DNA from: Tilletiopsis washingtonensis
Lineage: Eukaryota; Basidiomycota; Exobasidiomycetes; Entylomatales
NCBI RefSeq assembly: GCF_003144115.1
Contig: NW_020312009.1
Span: 215,844-279,843 of the forward strand
Reading direction: 5' to 3'
Length of the DNA stretch: 64,000 nucleotides
Below the pieces are notes generated by a model. That model was not told the DNA's origin. It worked only from the letters and a program-made list of their open reading frames with translations, and did no database searches. Below, in pieces: positions 21,389-33,822 of the stretch (position 1 is its first letter; each line of letters begins with the position of its first letter). The position numbers and the translations under genes were made by a program.

Positions 21389-24300
21389 ATGATGTCTGCT
21401 CTGCACACCACGCCCGACCCGGCCATGGGCGGCAGCACGAGCGAGGCTCGCGCCGCAGCCCAGGAGTCGATCCGCGCACGCATCCTGGCAATGCGCCAGG
21501 CCAAGCAGGCGCAGATCCGCGCCATGCAGCCCGAGTCCGACGAGGACGGCATCGCCGGGCTGCGTGCGCACGAGACGCAGGTGCCTGCCGCATCGCTGCT
21601 GTCCGTGCCCAGGTCGACGGCGCGTGGGCGCGCCCTCGTCAGCGACGCCCGCCTCGGCGGCAACGCGGCGCTCCACTCCTGGTACGCCGAGTCTGACGCC
21701 GACGACGACGCCGAAGACGACGAAGAGGTGCTTGCTGAAAGACGCGCTCTCTTCGAGGCGGCGGACGAAGAGAGCACCATTCACGGGCACCAGCCTGCGC
21801 CGAGCCAGATGCGGGCGCCTGCCGCACGCCCGCGCAACGTCTGCTCGCCGCCGGTAGACTCGGGTCTGAGCGACTATCCGCTCTCCTCCTCGACTGCCTC
21901 TCGCTCCGACACCTCGGCCAGTGCGCGCTCGTCGTACGCTCAGCCTGCAGAGGCGCGCTTCTCGCGCGAGCGCGCCTCGACTCTGCTCGACGAGCTTGCT
22001 GCAGAGCTGCAGGCCCAGCGAGCGTACTCACCCGCGCCCGCCGCGCCGGCCGGACGTCCGCCGGCGTCTCCTCTGCCAGACGTTCCCGGTGCCAGGTCGC
22101 TCGGCCGGTCATCTACTGCAGGCTCGAGCTCCGGCCCGAAAGGTCTGAATAGCGCGCGGTCCAGTCTGACGTCTCAGTCATCTGATGGCGCCGCATCTGG
22201 CTCCCGTCCGCGTCCAGCGGCGTTGGCAAACTCCAGCGCGAAACGCTCCAGTACCGCGTCGGGCATCAGCACGCCGCTATCTCCGGCACTCTCGAACCGG
22301 ACCTCGTTCAATGGCGGCCTCTCGCGGCAAGCATCGAGCGCCGGCAGCTTGTCGCGGCGCGCATCCAGCATTGGCCCGCCCTCGGCGCCTCCGCCCTGCA
22401 TCGCCCTGCCCTCTCTGCCGCCCGGATCTGCAGATCGGCGCATCTCCACCGCATCCTCGGCTACTTCGGCAGTGTCGCGCTGGTCCGTCCGCTCGGAGCT
22501 TCCGCCGACGAGCGAGGCCGGCACAGTAGAGCCGAGTGGCATTGCAGCACTGCCGCCTCAGTGGGTCGAGGAGCTGCAAGAGGACAGCGACGAGGCCCTC
22601 TCGGACGTGCTGAACATCAGTCCGCGAGACTCGCCCGTTCCAAGCCGCGTGGCTCTTTCGTCGGGCCAAGCGCAAGACGACGACGACTTCGACCAGGGCG
22701 CACTCAGCCCGCCGATGAGCGAGGACGAGAGACGGCGGCAGAGTCTCCTGCGCAAGAGCATGGGCGGTCTCGTCGCTGCACTGGCCAACGAGGCTGCTGG
22801 CTGGAAGCAAGAGTCACACGCTGTAGTGCTTCCGTCAAGAGACAGTCCGGTTGCACGCGGAGGCAAGGCGGAGGGTACAGGTTCAGCCTCTGATGAAGGA
22901 CCTGCTGGCGCCCTGACTGAGCAGAGCGGCGCTTCAGGTACACCTGAGCGTCCGCTGCTGACGCCCGAGCCGTACACGCGGCCCGGATCTGGCGCTACCG
23001 CGATTGTCGAGATGTATCAGAACTCTCAAGCGAGCGCGCCTTCGAGCGACAGCGGACGGAACGCTGATGCGCAGGCGCCGCGCGGGAGCGAGAGAGTCGG
23101 AGCAGCAGCGGCAGCTCCGGTGGTCCCAGCCATCTCCATCGACGAGGCAGACAGCGACACGCTCTCCGAAGGCTCGAGTCGCGGCACTCCTCGCAAGCGG
23201 CGGAAGCAAAAGAAAAGCAAGGTCGGCCTTGCTTTCGACGACCAGCGCGTGCAGGCACCCGGCTCGTCTTGTCGCGGGCAGGCGGGCCCCACTGCAGCGC
23301 AGGAGGCGGCGCAGTGGGCCTACTACGCCTTCTCGCCCGACCTGCCGCCGTTCGTGCCGCCAGGCATGCGCCCGACAGATCTCACTGGGCGCGGCACGTG
23401 GCGCAGCATCGCCGCTCGTGCCGGCACACTCGACACGATGTCGAGCCGCGGCTCCACGCTGACGCTGGGCTCCATCGTCTCGATGGACGAGCAGCTTGGA
23501 CGACAGCCGAGCACCTCGGGCCCTGTGTCGATGCGCGAGCTGGCTGCACAGGCCCGCGCGAAGGCCGAGCGTGCCAACGCGCTGCGCGAGCGGCAGCACA
23601 CTCTGCTCGCTCAACGGAGCTTCCTGCCGATCGACATCCACACACACGCAGCGGAGCATGCTCTCAGCGAGCGTGGAAGCTTCGTCGGCTCGTCGGCTTC
23701 CTCGGTCTTCTCCTTCGACTCGTCTCTTCGGCCGCGCGACTCTGACCTGTACAGCGTTGCGTCGGACGAGACGCTCGGCATTCGCTCGGCCCCAGTCTTT
23801 CCGCAGCCGCCTGCGCGCACGGAGTCGGGCGCCGGTACCGATGCGCACCCCGATGCTGACGCACTAGTCGGCCTGGGCATTGGGCCCTCGGCCAGACAGG
23901 CGCCGACCAAGCAGTATGTCGAGTTCAGCATGCAGACCTCGCCGCCAAGCTCGCGGACATCTACGCCTGTCGCCTCGCCTGTGCTTGGCCCATCGCGCGT
24001 GGATATGGGCGTCGGAGTGGATGGGCCCGAAGCAAGACGAGCACGCCGTAACGCAAATCTTCTCAGCGCCTCGCACGCCTTGGAGGGCTGGAGAGACAAT
24101 GACAGCGATGCTGCAGCTGGCGGTGAGGCTCGCGGCTCGAGACCGACACAGCAGCCCTCCCGTCACGACCAGGTCGTACGGAGGAGCAAGTCCTTTGGCC
24201 TTGCGCCGCGGCGCGCAGGCTCTCGGAGCCGCTTTGATGCGCTCGACCTCGACTCTCCCGGCGCGTGGCCGCCCGTGCTCAGCGCTCCGCGCCTGTCCAC

Positions 24301-26161
24301 GCGCAGCAGCGTTGCGACGTTCGATCGCTCGTCGGCTCGCCTCTCTCGCGCGCCCAGCATCGCCAGCTTCACATCCGGCGCGATCTCCGAGTCGACGATC
24401 GGGCCCGAGTCGGACGCGGAGAGCGACGAGTCCGACCTGGATGTGGCGGTCTCGCTCGATCTTCTTGCGGACCGCTCTGGAGCACTGGACGCGAGCCCGC
24501 CTCGCGGCGAAAAGCGGAAGCATCAGCAGCACCACGGAGCAAGCACGATCGAGGCACTCGGCGAGCGCAGGATTGCTGCTGCTCCACGCAAGACCGGAGC
24601 ACCCCGTCACGCGGCGCGTCTCCACCTGGCACGCTCGAGCGGCTGGAGCAGCGCCGAGAGCGAGGACGAGCTGCCCGCGGGCGGACGCTTTGCCGACAGC
24701 GGAGAGCGAGCCCGTGCGCGTCCGTCTGCTCCTGCTGCATTTGCTGCTGGCTCATCGACTCCTCAAACCACGCGGACGTCTGCGTCGATGCGACACGCCG
24801 CCTCTGCAGTGGATCTGCGCGAGAATGCTCGAGCTCGTGTCAGCCACGCAGCGGTCTCGCCTCTTCGGGCGGCGAGCCCTGTCCTCGATCTGTCCTTCAG
24901 CGACGGCGACTCGCTGCTCCACTCAGACATCGAGGTGAGTTTCGAGTCTGGCGATGAACGCTCGGCGATCGTAGTCTGACATTTCCATCCTTAGGCGATG
25001 CCTGACCTCGACGAGGACGAGTTCATGCTGCAGTCGCGCGCACGTGCTGCGCGTGGTGACGTGGGCTCGAAGCCAGACACCAGCAGCCGAGCCTCCAGCT
25101 CTGTCAGTCCTGACGCTCTGGCCGCCAAGCTCGATCTCGTGCAGGTCAACAGCAGCGAGACCGAGACGCCATCCACAGACTCGACTGCGAACGCTGTGAC
25201 GGCTCGCGAGGCGCCCTTCTCTCCGCTTTGCCCGCTGCGTCCCGACTCTGCCGATCTCGAAGACACGCCGAACACACTGCTCGGCTCTGATGTCTGGTCG
25301 GCTGTGGGCGACCGCCGCAGCACTGCCACCACCGCCACGACTTGCTCTGAAGGCAGCGAAGGCGACGAGCGCGGCGCGCCTGGCGCCAAACCGGTCGGTG
25401 AGCCGGAAGCGCAGACCGCTGTGCCTCTTCCCGCTGCTTCTGGGCAAGACGGCAGCAAGGAGCTCGAAGTCGCTGCGCCGCCTTCTGGTCCAGCGGTCGA
25501 AGACAGCGAGCACGCGCTGGCTGTCGATGATCCCAATGCGCCCAGTGAACTCGCGAAGGCACGCCCCTCAGTGTCCAGCTCCGTCCCTCAGCCACGAGCT
25601 CCCGCTGCGAAGCCCTCTGGCATTCGCCCGCCAACGACACCAGCGCGGCGCGGCAGCCAGGCTGCCAGCATTGCGTCTCCCTCGCCGGCCCTCTCGACCG
25701 CGGGCGCGGACAAGGAGAAGGCCATCGCTGTGCGCGCGGCGTCGGGCATCCCGGCGCCGTCTGGCATCCGCCGGGCGAAGAGCTTCGGCAGCCATGCGCC
25801 TTCGTCCTACACGTCGCCGCCGCTCAGCACGCTGCCGACGCTCGCCGGACGCAAGTCCTCCATCCGTCTCAGCTCCTCGCCGACTGCACAGCCGAGCGCG
25901 GCCTCGCCTGCGCCTGCTCCCACACGCTCGGCGTCGCCGCTGGCGGCGTCGGCGCCGAAGCCCCGCTCGCACGACTCGCCCATGCTCGTCAAGCGCAAGC
26001 CGGTGCCGACGCTGGCTGCTGTCGCTGCACCGAGCACACCTTCCGCGCTGCCGCGCCCTGCTGTGACCCGGCGCGGCACCGGCAGCTCCTCGGCCTCGTC
26101 GCCGGCGCCGTCGCTGCTGCCGCGTCCCTCGACCGGCGCTCTGTCGCGCAAGGCCTCCTAG
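21389..26161 (+). CDS. Large Ser/Ala/Pro-rich protein of unknown function
   Basis: Two exons, 21389-24934 and 24995-26161, encode about 1570 residues; the intron has GTGAGT and TAG ends. No family recognised. The start is the first of two adjacent ATGs. Features in order: a short helical N-terminus (ARILAMRQAKQAQIRAMQ), long phosphorylatable Ser-rich stretches, and a small conserved-looking block AQWAYYAFSPDLPPFVPPGM near 640. Then comes a helix ELAAQARAKAERANALRERQ near 715 leading into FLPIDIHTHAAEHALSERGS, an acidic Ser/Asp patch near 1005 (SDAESDESDLDVAV), and a basic Ser/Pro tail. The tail holds SGIPAPSGIRRAKSFGS near 1432, which contains an S-x-I-P motif in a basic context, as in proteins that bind EB1 at microtubule ends. 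A cortical or cytoskeletal scaffold role is possible but unproven. No membrane segments. Confidence 0.82.
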
Positions 26162-26669
26162 CCGAGCGGGCCGCGCCTCTCCCTTCCCTCCTCTACCTCG
26201 AGCGTGCCTGGCTCACTGTGCTGCATCTGTATCCCCTGCATACCCACCACCTATTTATTCATGCGCATCTCTCCGGCCCTGTGTGCACATGAGCGGCGTT
26301 GCAGAGGCTCGCTGGCGCCACGTGTTGTTCCGTGGCAGGGCGGGGTAGCGTGCGGGGCGCAGGAGCTGCGCCGCGCGCGGCGTGTGTCTTTGCCGGCGGC
26401 TCGGCAGCGCCGACGGGGTTCACACGCGCTTGCTCTCGCGCCTGCTCCTTCTCGCCCCATCACACCCACGCCTCGTCTCTCCTGGTCCTCCTTTGCTGCA
26501 CGTCGTCTCGGTTTCCGGTGCATCTCACGACGCTGCGGCTGCTGCGCGCACCTCGGGCCAGTCCTCGCCGCAGCCTCGCCCGCGGGCAGCAGCCGACGGC
26601 CGACGCACCGCCCGCGCGCCCCTCGTGGCGGCACATTTTTGCCTCGTCTGAGGTGCGCTGGCCGCTATC
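26162..26669. other. Intergenic, upstream of transporter gene
   Basis: About 510 bases. Contains TATTTATT near 26250, possibly part of the 3' end of the upstream gene, then GC- and pyrimidine-rich DNA leading to the transporter start. No gene seen. Confidence 0.5.
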
Positions 26670-28580
26670 ATGCTGCCCACCTCGTCGAAGGAGCGCGCTG
26701 CGGCACTCGCTGCTGCCGCGCGGAGGCGAGCCGGCTCGTCGAACGCACACGTGTCGCCCCTGCGGGCACGTTTGGGCGCGGCGCTGCCCTCGTCGTCGCT
26801 GGCCACCTTCTGCGCCGCCTGCGTTGCCTGGTATTTGGCGAGTGCGCTGAGCAGCAACACCTCTAAGGTCAGTCCATTGCGAAGCGTTCAGTCCTGCGCT
26901 GGCTGCTGGCTCACCTCCTGCTGCCGTGGCACGCCAGGCCCTACTTTCTTCGCCTCGCGTGCGACTCGCCGATGGCAGCAAGCTGCCGCCGCCCTTTCCG
27001 TACCCCGTGTCGCTCACGCTGGTGCAGTTTGTCTTCGTGCACATCTTCTGCGCACTGGCATGCAGCTCGACCGTCATGGCGCGCGTGCCGGGCATCGGGC
27101 GTCCGCTTGGAAAGCTGCAGGCGCCGACGCTGGGCCGGGTCAAGGAGATGAGCGTGCTGAGCTTCTTCAACGCGCTGGGACATGCGCTCAGCAGCCTGGC
27201 GATCTCGAGAGTGCCCGTGAGCACGGTGCATACCATCAAGGTGCGTGAGCGTCATGTCCAGTGGGTCGGAGTGGTGTCAGCGTGGGGCTCGAGCTGGCAT
27301 GAGGCACAGCAGCAACACGATGCCGCATCCTCAGCCGCGCTGTCCTGCTCCATGGCCGCGTGCTGCGGCCGTGCGGCACCTGTCTGACTCTCATCTGTCC
27401 CCGCACAGGCACTCACGCCGCTGTTCACTGTGCTGTCCTTCCGCGTTCTATTCTCCGTGTCGTACCCGATGCGCACATATGCCGCCCTCGCGCCTCTGAC
27501 GCTCGGCGTCATGATGGCATGCACCGGCATGGCGTTCAGTCCGGACGACCTGCTGGGTCTCTCCGCTGCGCTCGCCTCTACGCTCGTGTTCGTCGCCAAC
27601 AACATCTTCTCGAAGAAGGTGCTCAGTAAGGGCGGCAGCCGCGGCGACGGCGAGAAGAGCGACAAGTACAGCGTGCTCTACTACTCGTCTGGCATCTCCG
27701 TCATCGTGCGTGTGCGCGCCAGTCTCTTGCTCGCGTGCTGCTGACGCTCCACCCAGATCATGTTGCCCTTCGCCTTGTACACGGACGTGCCGCGCATGCT
27801 GGCGGCGAGTGCGCCGAGTCTGCTTGAGGCGAGTCTGCAGCGGCAGGTGGATGCGACGCGCTCGGCTCCCCACGTGCTGTGGGGCCTGCTCGTCAATGGC
27901 GTGGTGCACTTCGCCCAGAACGTGCTGGCCTTCAGTGAGTGCTCTGCGCTTCTGCGGCTGCGTGCTGCATGAGCCACGCTCATACCCGCACCCAGGCGTG
28001 CTGGCCCTCGTTTCGCCGGTGACGTACAGCATTGCCGGGCTGTGCAAGCGCATCTTCGTCATCGTGGTGGCCATCGTCTGGTTCGGGCAGAAGGTCTCCT
28101 TCCTGCAGTGCACCGGCATCGTGCTGACCTTTGTCGGACTGTGAGCGAAAGCTGAGAGGGCGTAGCCGCCAGAGCCGCGCTGACACCCGTGCTAGGTACA
28201 TGTACAACGACGCAAAGACGCGCTCCAGCAACGCTGCCATCGACGCCAAGATTCGCAGAGACGACCGCTCGTCGCTGCCCACGACCAGAGCCGACCTGCT
28301 CGAAGGCTCAATCACGCTGCCGCGGCAGTTCCACGCCGTCTCGTCGTCGCAGCAGCTTGGCCACGCATACACGAGCTCCTCTGCAGTGCCGCCAAGCAGC
28401 GCTCGGGGCACGTCCAGTGCGTGGGCCGCACCAGGTGGCGGCTTCGACGCACACCGCGAGGGCAAGTCGTCGTTCGCGCGACCAGCCGTGCTGCCCTTCG
28501 ATCCACGAGTCTCGCTGCCCAGCCCGCCGCCGAGCGGCAGCAACAGCGAGGACGGCGTCGACACGCGCCACCGAGACTAG
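26670..28580 (+). CDS. Triose-phosphate-transporter family carrier (SLY41-like)
   Basis: Drug/metabolite-superfamily carrier of the TPT family, 501 residues; fungal members such as Sly41 sit in ER or Golgi membranes. Exons: 26670-26867, 26938-27240, 27409-27705, 27757-27934, 27996-28140, 28196-28580. Recognisable blocks: SSNTSK at the end of helix 1, FPYPVSLTLVQFVFVHIFCA, ISRVPVSTVHTIKALTPLFT, the typical KALTPLF/TV loop, ANNIFSKKVL, and SVLALVSPVTYSIAGLCKR near the end, then YMYNDAKTR. About eight to ten hydrophobic helices are visible. The C-terminal 120 residues after the last helix are hydrophilic, Ser-rich and probably cytosolic. Substrate cannot be told from sequence; nucleotide-sugar transport is less likely than phosphate-ester exchange. 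Confidence 0.92.
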
Positions 28581-31485
28581 ACTGTGCCTCTGCAGAACGC
28601 CATAGACCTTGCTGCGACATATGTACACTTGCCATGCTGGGCCAAACTGCGGCGGTGTGGCGTGACATGTGCTCTGCGGCCGCCAGCCGCTGCCTGCTCA
28701 CGACACCCATGACGCTGGGCGATCATCTGCTTCGCCGGACGCAGAGCCCTGTGGCAGAGGCATCTGCCTCGCTCGTCCTTGCCTCTAGACACAGCTGCAC
28801 GAGTTTTGAGGGTGACGACGCAAGAGAGAGATCAGTGTCTGAGTCTTGCGGCCGACGGAGGCGTTCGCGCGGGCCGCAAGAAAGACGGCGCTTGCAGAAG
28901 GTTCAGCTCACTTCCCGGCACGGCCGGGAGGAAAAGCAGCCGGCCGCTACTCCCGCTGTGGTCTGCAGGAGAGCAGACATCCTCTCGCTGCAGTGCTGCC
29001 GGACCGGCCGCTCGTGGGAGTGCAGCAGCCGTGGCACACGACGACTTGCCCACACATCCCCTGCGCAGTTGCAGACTGGAGGGCCTGCGATTGCTCCTCG
29101 GCCCTTCTCCGCTTGTTTGTTTGCGCGCGGAGCAGCGCGTTCTCCAGGAGCCAGGCGCCAGTCGAGTGCAGCACGGCCTGTCGGAGCCGACAGCCATGTC
29201 TCACCGCTGAGCTATCATGCGCCGCGCCATGAGACTCGAGAGCTTGCCTCGCATCTCGCTCTGGCGCTCCACGCTCGCAGTTGCTGCGCGTCGGACGCTG
29301 AGGCGGGAGCAATCTTTGCTTAGCGCAAAGGTGCAGCGCGGGAGGAGCAGTGGGAGATCCGCCTCGGAAGAAGGGATCAAGACCTTCCAGCCTTCTCACG
29401 CCATGCCTCGTGGCGGCGGTGCGACGGCGCCGAGTGCGGCGCAGCATGCCGCTCAGACATCCTCCGCCCATCCTCCACCTCTCGCGCTTCGAGCCCTTCT
29501 GATGCGACTGCGGTGTCCGACGAAGAGCGGGCTGGAGCGATGCAGCAGCGCGAACGCCATCTGTAGGGCTCGGGCGGAGGCAGACCGCGCCGCTCAAGCA
29601 GGCTCCTCCCGCGGGCGCGGCGGCGGTGGACCGAGAGTCTCATGCGCGGGGCAGTTCAGCAGCAGAGGTGCGATCATCGGGGAGCAGGCGCAGCGCAGGG
29701 CGGGTGCGGCGTGCTCTGTGGCTGTCCGCCTGAAAAAGTGTGAGACATGGTGCCTGGAGGCGCAGCGCACAAGACAGGCCCGCATGCGGGCGCGCTGCCC
29801 GCCGCGGCGCCGCAGCGTCAGAGGCAGCGGCAGCGCCGAGCAACGCAGCGCCGCCGATGCAGCACGCAGATGCAGCATCACAGCGTCGACGCTCTCTGCA
29901 TCTCGCCGCCCATGCTCTGCATCCTGCCGCTGCGCATGCTGCAGCTGCGTCGCCGTGGCAGCCACGTCGCATCTCGCGGACGCTGCGTCGGCGGCAGCGC
30001 GGCGTGCTCGCACGCCCGCCGCCGCGCGGCGCGGGGTTTCAGCGTGCTGCAGCCGCGTCTCGCGGGCGCTGCCCTGCGCCCCGATGGCGGATGCGGTGCG
30101 CCTCTTCTTGCTGTGTGAACCCGACCGAGCGTCTGCCGGGGCTGCGCAGGCGCCGTGCCGGTGCCGATCCCGAGCCGAGACGCTGCGTCTGGCGCCTGGC
30201 GGCTCGAGGCCAAGGCAACGCCGCGAGACCCTCCTTCCTCCTTCCCTGCGGTAGCGCAGATGCGCCCGCTCGGCACCGCACCCACCGCAGCGTCAGTAGC
30301 GAGCGCCGAGCTCCGCATGGCTCCTCGGCCAAAGCAAGGCGCAGCCTTGGGAACGCAGACGCAGTGCCTCAGCGGCGCTGGCAGCACCAGCGGCACACGA
30401 CGGCGTGGGAAGGACGCCGCCGGCCGGCCCGGGGGCGAGTTCACGGGCCGCTTTCGCAGCTGGAGTTGCAGCAGAAGATGCTCCTCTTGCCCTCCGCTGG
30501 CTGTTTCGCCGGCCGCGAGCCACACCCGCAAGGCGCGACGGCGCAGCATCAGCGGCGCAGCGCGGGCGTCGATGTCTCGATCGCGGACACTTCCCACACT
30601 CGCCCGTCGCCTCCTCTCACCCTGCGGCTGCTCGGGCTGCTGAGAGCTGATGGCTGCTGCTCTCTTTCTGCTGTGCTTGCTCCCTAGCCGGGCGATCTAT
30701 ATCGGAGCCGCGCAGGCGCAGCACGCCGGCAGTTGAGTGCCTGGATGCTGTGTCGAGGCATAGGAGGCGCATCTGCGCGGCTCTGCCCCTCGGTGCCTTC
30801 CGAGCGAGTGGTACATGCTGATTCTGCTCCTCGGCTGCCGCCCGCGAGAGGGCACCGGCGCTGCAGTGCAGCACAGCAGCAGCAGCGCCCGTACCAACAG
30901 CAGCATCTGCCCAGCGGCTGCGGCTGCCTGGGCGCCGCTGGCCCGCTGCCGTCGCGGCGTCGCGGCGCCTCGCCGCCGCTGTCTCGCAGCTGACAGCAAG
31001 GGCCGGCAGCGGCACGCTCCGTCTCCTCGGCCGTCTTGGCTCCGACGCTGCTGTGCCCGAGCGACTTGCCAGAGCGCACGCCGCTGCCTCGTTTGCGAGC
31101 CACCACCACTCCTGCTCCCTGCTCGCAAGGCCGTGCGCGCCCGCGTCCGCTGCTCCCCGTCGCCTGTCCCTCGCTGCGCCGTCCGGCAGCCGCTGCTCTC
31201 GCTCTCATCTCTGCGTCGGCGTGCGCCCCTCGATCGGGACGCACTTCAACATCTCTCTGCTCGGCGCTTGTCCCACACACGTTCATCTGCGGCGCTGCAC
31301 GGCCGCCTCTCGGCTGCTCCTTCTCTTTGCGGCACCGCTGCCGCGGACACAGGCTGTCTGAGCAGGCGACGAAGCCGTGCTCGAAGCAGTCTGCACGCAC
31401 AAGACACTCCTGAGAAGCTCGCAGGTCTGAAGTCGCCTCTTGGGACGTCCCGAGGTCCGTGCCGCACGCACGGTCTCGTGGGCCA
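28581..31485. other. Long gene-poor region upstream of a velvet gene
   Basis: About 2.9 kb. Many short ORFs overlap in several frames, as expected from high GC, but none shows a family motif, and Arg/Ala-rich translations in all frames argue against coding. The part from about 30.7 to 31.4 kb is pyrimidine-rich and may be the long 5' leader of the velvet gene to the right. No RNA gene seen. Confidence 0.5.
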
Positions 31486-33280
31486 ATGGATCGGCACGGC
31501 ATGACGACGGAGAGAGAGCAGACAGCCACGGAGAGTCAGCCAGGCTCTGCTGCTTCCTCAACGCGACACAGTGCGAGAGCCACCCGTCGCGCATCGCCGT
31601 CGCCACCTCCCCGGCAGCGGCGACGCAGTCGATCCAGGGATCCGGCTGTCAGCGAGTCTGGACAGAGCGGAGAGGAGCACCGTCCTCGCGTAGCCTCGCC
31701 GAGCCGGCTGCGCAGCAGCCTTGATGCAGCTGCGCCAGAGGCCAACGAGGCGTGGGCCGCCTTGGTTGCCTCAGGCAAAGTTCCCTCGGCAGCCCGCCTA
31801 CCGGGCTCGTCCAGCTGGTCGACTTTGCCTAGCTCATCGAGCTTGGCCAGCATCGTTTCGGCATCCGCAATCGAATCGCACGACGTCGTTGACACGACAC
31901 GACTGCAGCGCCCAACTTCTGCGGCAGAGGCTGATGGAAGCTTGCCATCCGCTCTTCTCAGCCGTGCCACCGCTGCTGAGATACCGGATCGGAAGCGCAA
32001 AAGCAACGTGATCCACTCTGGTCGCGCGTCTCCGTCCACAAAAGAGACCTCGTCGCCTCTCAACGCCTCCAGACATGCCTCGGGCACGCCTGAAGAGACA
32101 CAAGGAGGCGCATCTCTTTCCAATTCGACAGCAGCGCGTCTCGCATCTTCTCAAGGGCAGCGAGTCGTGTCCGCTCCGAACCCGGCCAGAGGACAAGCTG
32201 CACCCGCCAGCCGCTCCGCGCGAAGATCAGCGAGCCCGGGACAGCAACGAGGTTCAGGTCGGACTAGTGAAGACTCCGGTCCCTCACGCGGGCTCCTCAA
32301 TCCAGAACAGCAAGAGCGCGGCAAGCAGCGAGAAGCGCCTCCTGCAGCAGAGCACAAGTACGTGTCATGGCTCTTCCGGGTGCTGAGCTGTGCGCGTGCT
32401 GACGCCAACCTCTCGCAGGACATACGCTCTCACGATACTGCAGCAGCCTCAGACAGGCTGCGCGTTCGGGAGCAACCTGCTCTCTCGAATCGCGGTGGGC
32501 CCGCCTCTGATCCTGCAGGTGTCTGCGCGAGACGAAAGGGGTGCTGACGTGTCGATGTGAGTGGACAGGCTGCCCCTGCTGCTTCGCTCAAAGTTCCAAG
32601 ACTGACGAGTCCTGACGCCAGCCTGGAAGAGCTGCCACTCTTGACTTGTCAGGTCCGCCTCTTGACTGAACACGGGCAGACAGCCGACATGCTCTCTCCT
32701 ACTCCGTCGCCTCGCCGCTCGGGCGCCACGACCAGTCGCGGCGCATCAAGTGCCGCGACGCCTGAGGGGTCCGAGGAAAGCAGCCCGGAGAACCGATCTT
32801 CTGCTCCGAGCCTGCCGGTCGAAGGAGCGGTCCGCATGCTCTACGGCACTCTGGCAAGCAATCCGCAGGCCCTGCTTCTGCCCGTCGAACCGGACGCTTC
32901 AGTCACTGCGTCGCCCCTGCTGCGCGCAGTGTGCATCTTTCCTGAGATCTGCGTCCGCTCGCGCGGCCTGTTCAGGCTGGAAGTGTCGCTGCTGCGCACT
33001 CCGCTGTGAGTGGCGCATTCCGCAGATGCTCCGGCAGTCTTCACTCGCTCACACGCAGCTGCAGAGGAGCGCCTGCGACGCAAAGGCTCGCGCAAGCAAC
33101 CACTGAGGTCTTCGAAGTGGTACTGGCCGGAAATTTCCAGGCGCCCCGTACGTGTGGCAGCCTTCTTCCTCTGCTACTTCGACAACTCACACGAGCCCTG
33201 CAGCGATCACCGACCTCACGCGCCACTTTGCTCGACAAGGTGCGAGCCTGCTGCTGCCACCCGGCGCAGCGTCGGAGTGA
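31486..33280 (+). CDS. Divergent velvet-domain regulator
   Basis: Predicted nuclear regulator of 519 residues with a C-terminal velvet domain, a fungal fold related to Rel/NF-kB DNA-binding domains that controls development and secondary metabolism. Exons: 31486-32357, 32419-32556, 32622-33005, 33059-33147, 33204-33280. Residues 1-285 are disordered and Ser/Arg-rich. Joining the exons gives YALTILQQPQTGCAFG (compare canonical Y-x-L-x-VRQQP-x-RARMCGF), VGPPLILQVSARDERGADVS, then VRMLYGTLASNPQAL, FPEICVRSRGLFRLEVSLLR, TTEVFEVVLAGNFQAP and ITDLTRHFARQGASLLLPP. Each has a clear counterpart in velvet proteins (xLxG-T-L-x-S, F-x-DLSVR-x-EG-x-FRL, F-x-v-x-F-P, L-T-xHFAxQG). The usual RRP of KDRRPIxPPP is absent. 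An in-frame ATG at 31501 is an alternative start. It converges with a canonical velvet gene about 540 bases away. Confidence 0.8.
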
Positions 33281-33822
33281 AGGCGCTCTCGCCGCGCTTC
33301 CGAGATGCTTCGCCGACGGATTTGCTTCTCTAAGCTCCTCGTCCTTCCTGCCTCTGCCGAGTCTCGCCTTCGGCACCCTAATCCTGCGACGTGAGGCAGG
33401 CGCTGCCTCGCTGTCGCTTGGCCTCTGCTCAGTCTGTCCGCGATACCCTAATCTCTGGCCTCTTCACCCCATATCGCACGCCGGCTTTCGACCTCATCAC
33501 GGTACTCATCTGTAGCCTAGCCTCTCACCGCACCAGCACCCCTAATTCTCTCGTTCTTCATCCAACTGGCAGCTTGCCTCCGTATGCAATTGCATGCGCA
33601 CGCAGAGCGCACAGTGGGCGCGGCCTCGGCAGGACGGCGCCCAGCTCATTGGGGAGATCCGGGTGTAGAAGTGTCGTGTGACGGAGAGTAATTTTGACGA
33701 AGCCGGGCGCGCGGCGCTGCTCAGTGGGAGCAGGCGGGCCCGAGATCTTAATGCGGGGTGCGGCGTGACATCAAATGGCGTGGATCGGGTGACTTGAGGC
33801 AAGAGGAACGGACGCGGCTGGT
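33281..33822. other. Intergenic between convergent velvet genes
   Basis: About 540 bases holding both 3' ends. CCCTAAT occurs three times around 33378-33546 (written CACCCTAAT, ACCCTAAT, CCCCTAAT), a minor repeated motif of unknown meaning. No coding sequence. Confidence 0.5.

Noticed and set aside
28947-30687. Open frames in the gap before the velvet gene
   Set aside because: No conserved motif, no consistent splice structure, Arg-rich in every frame.
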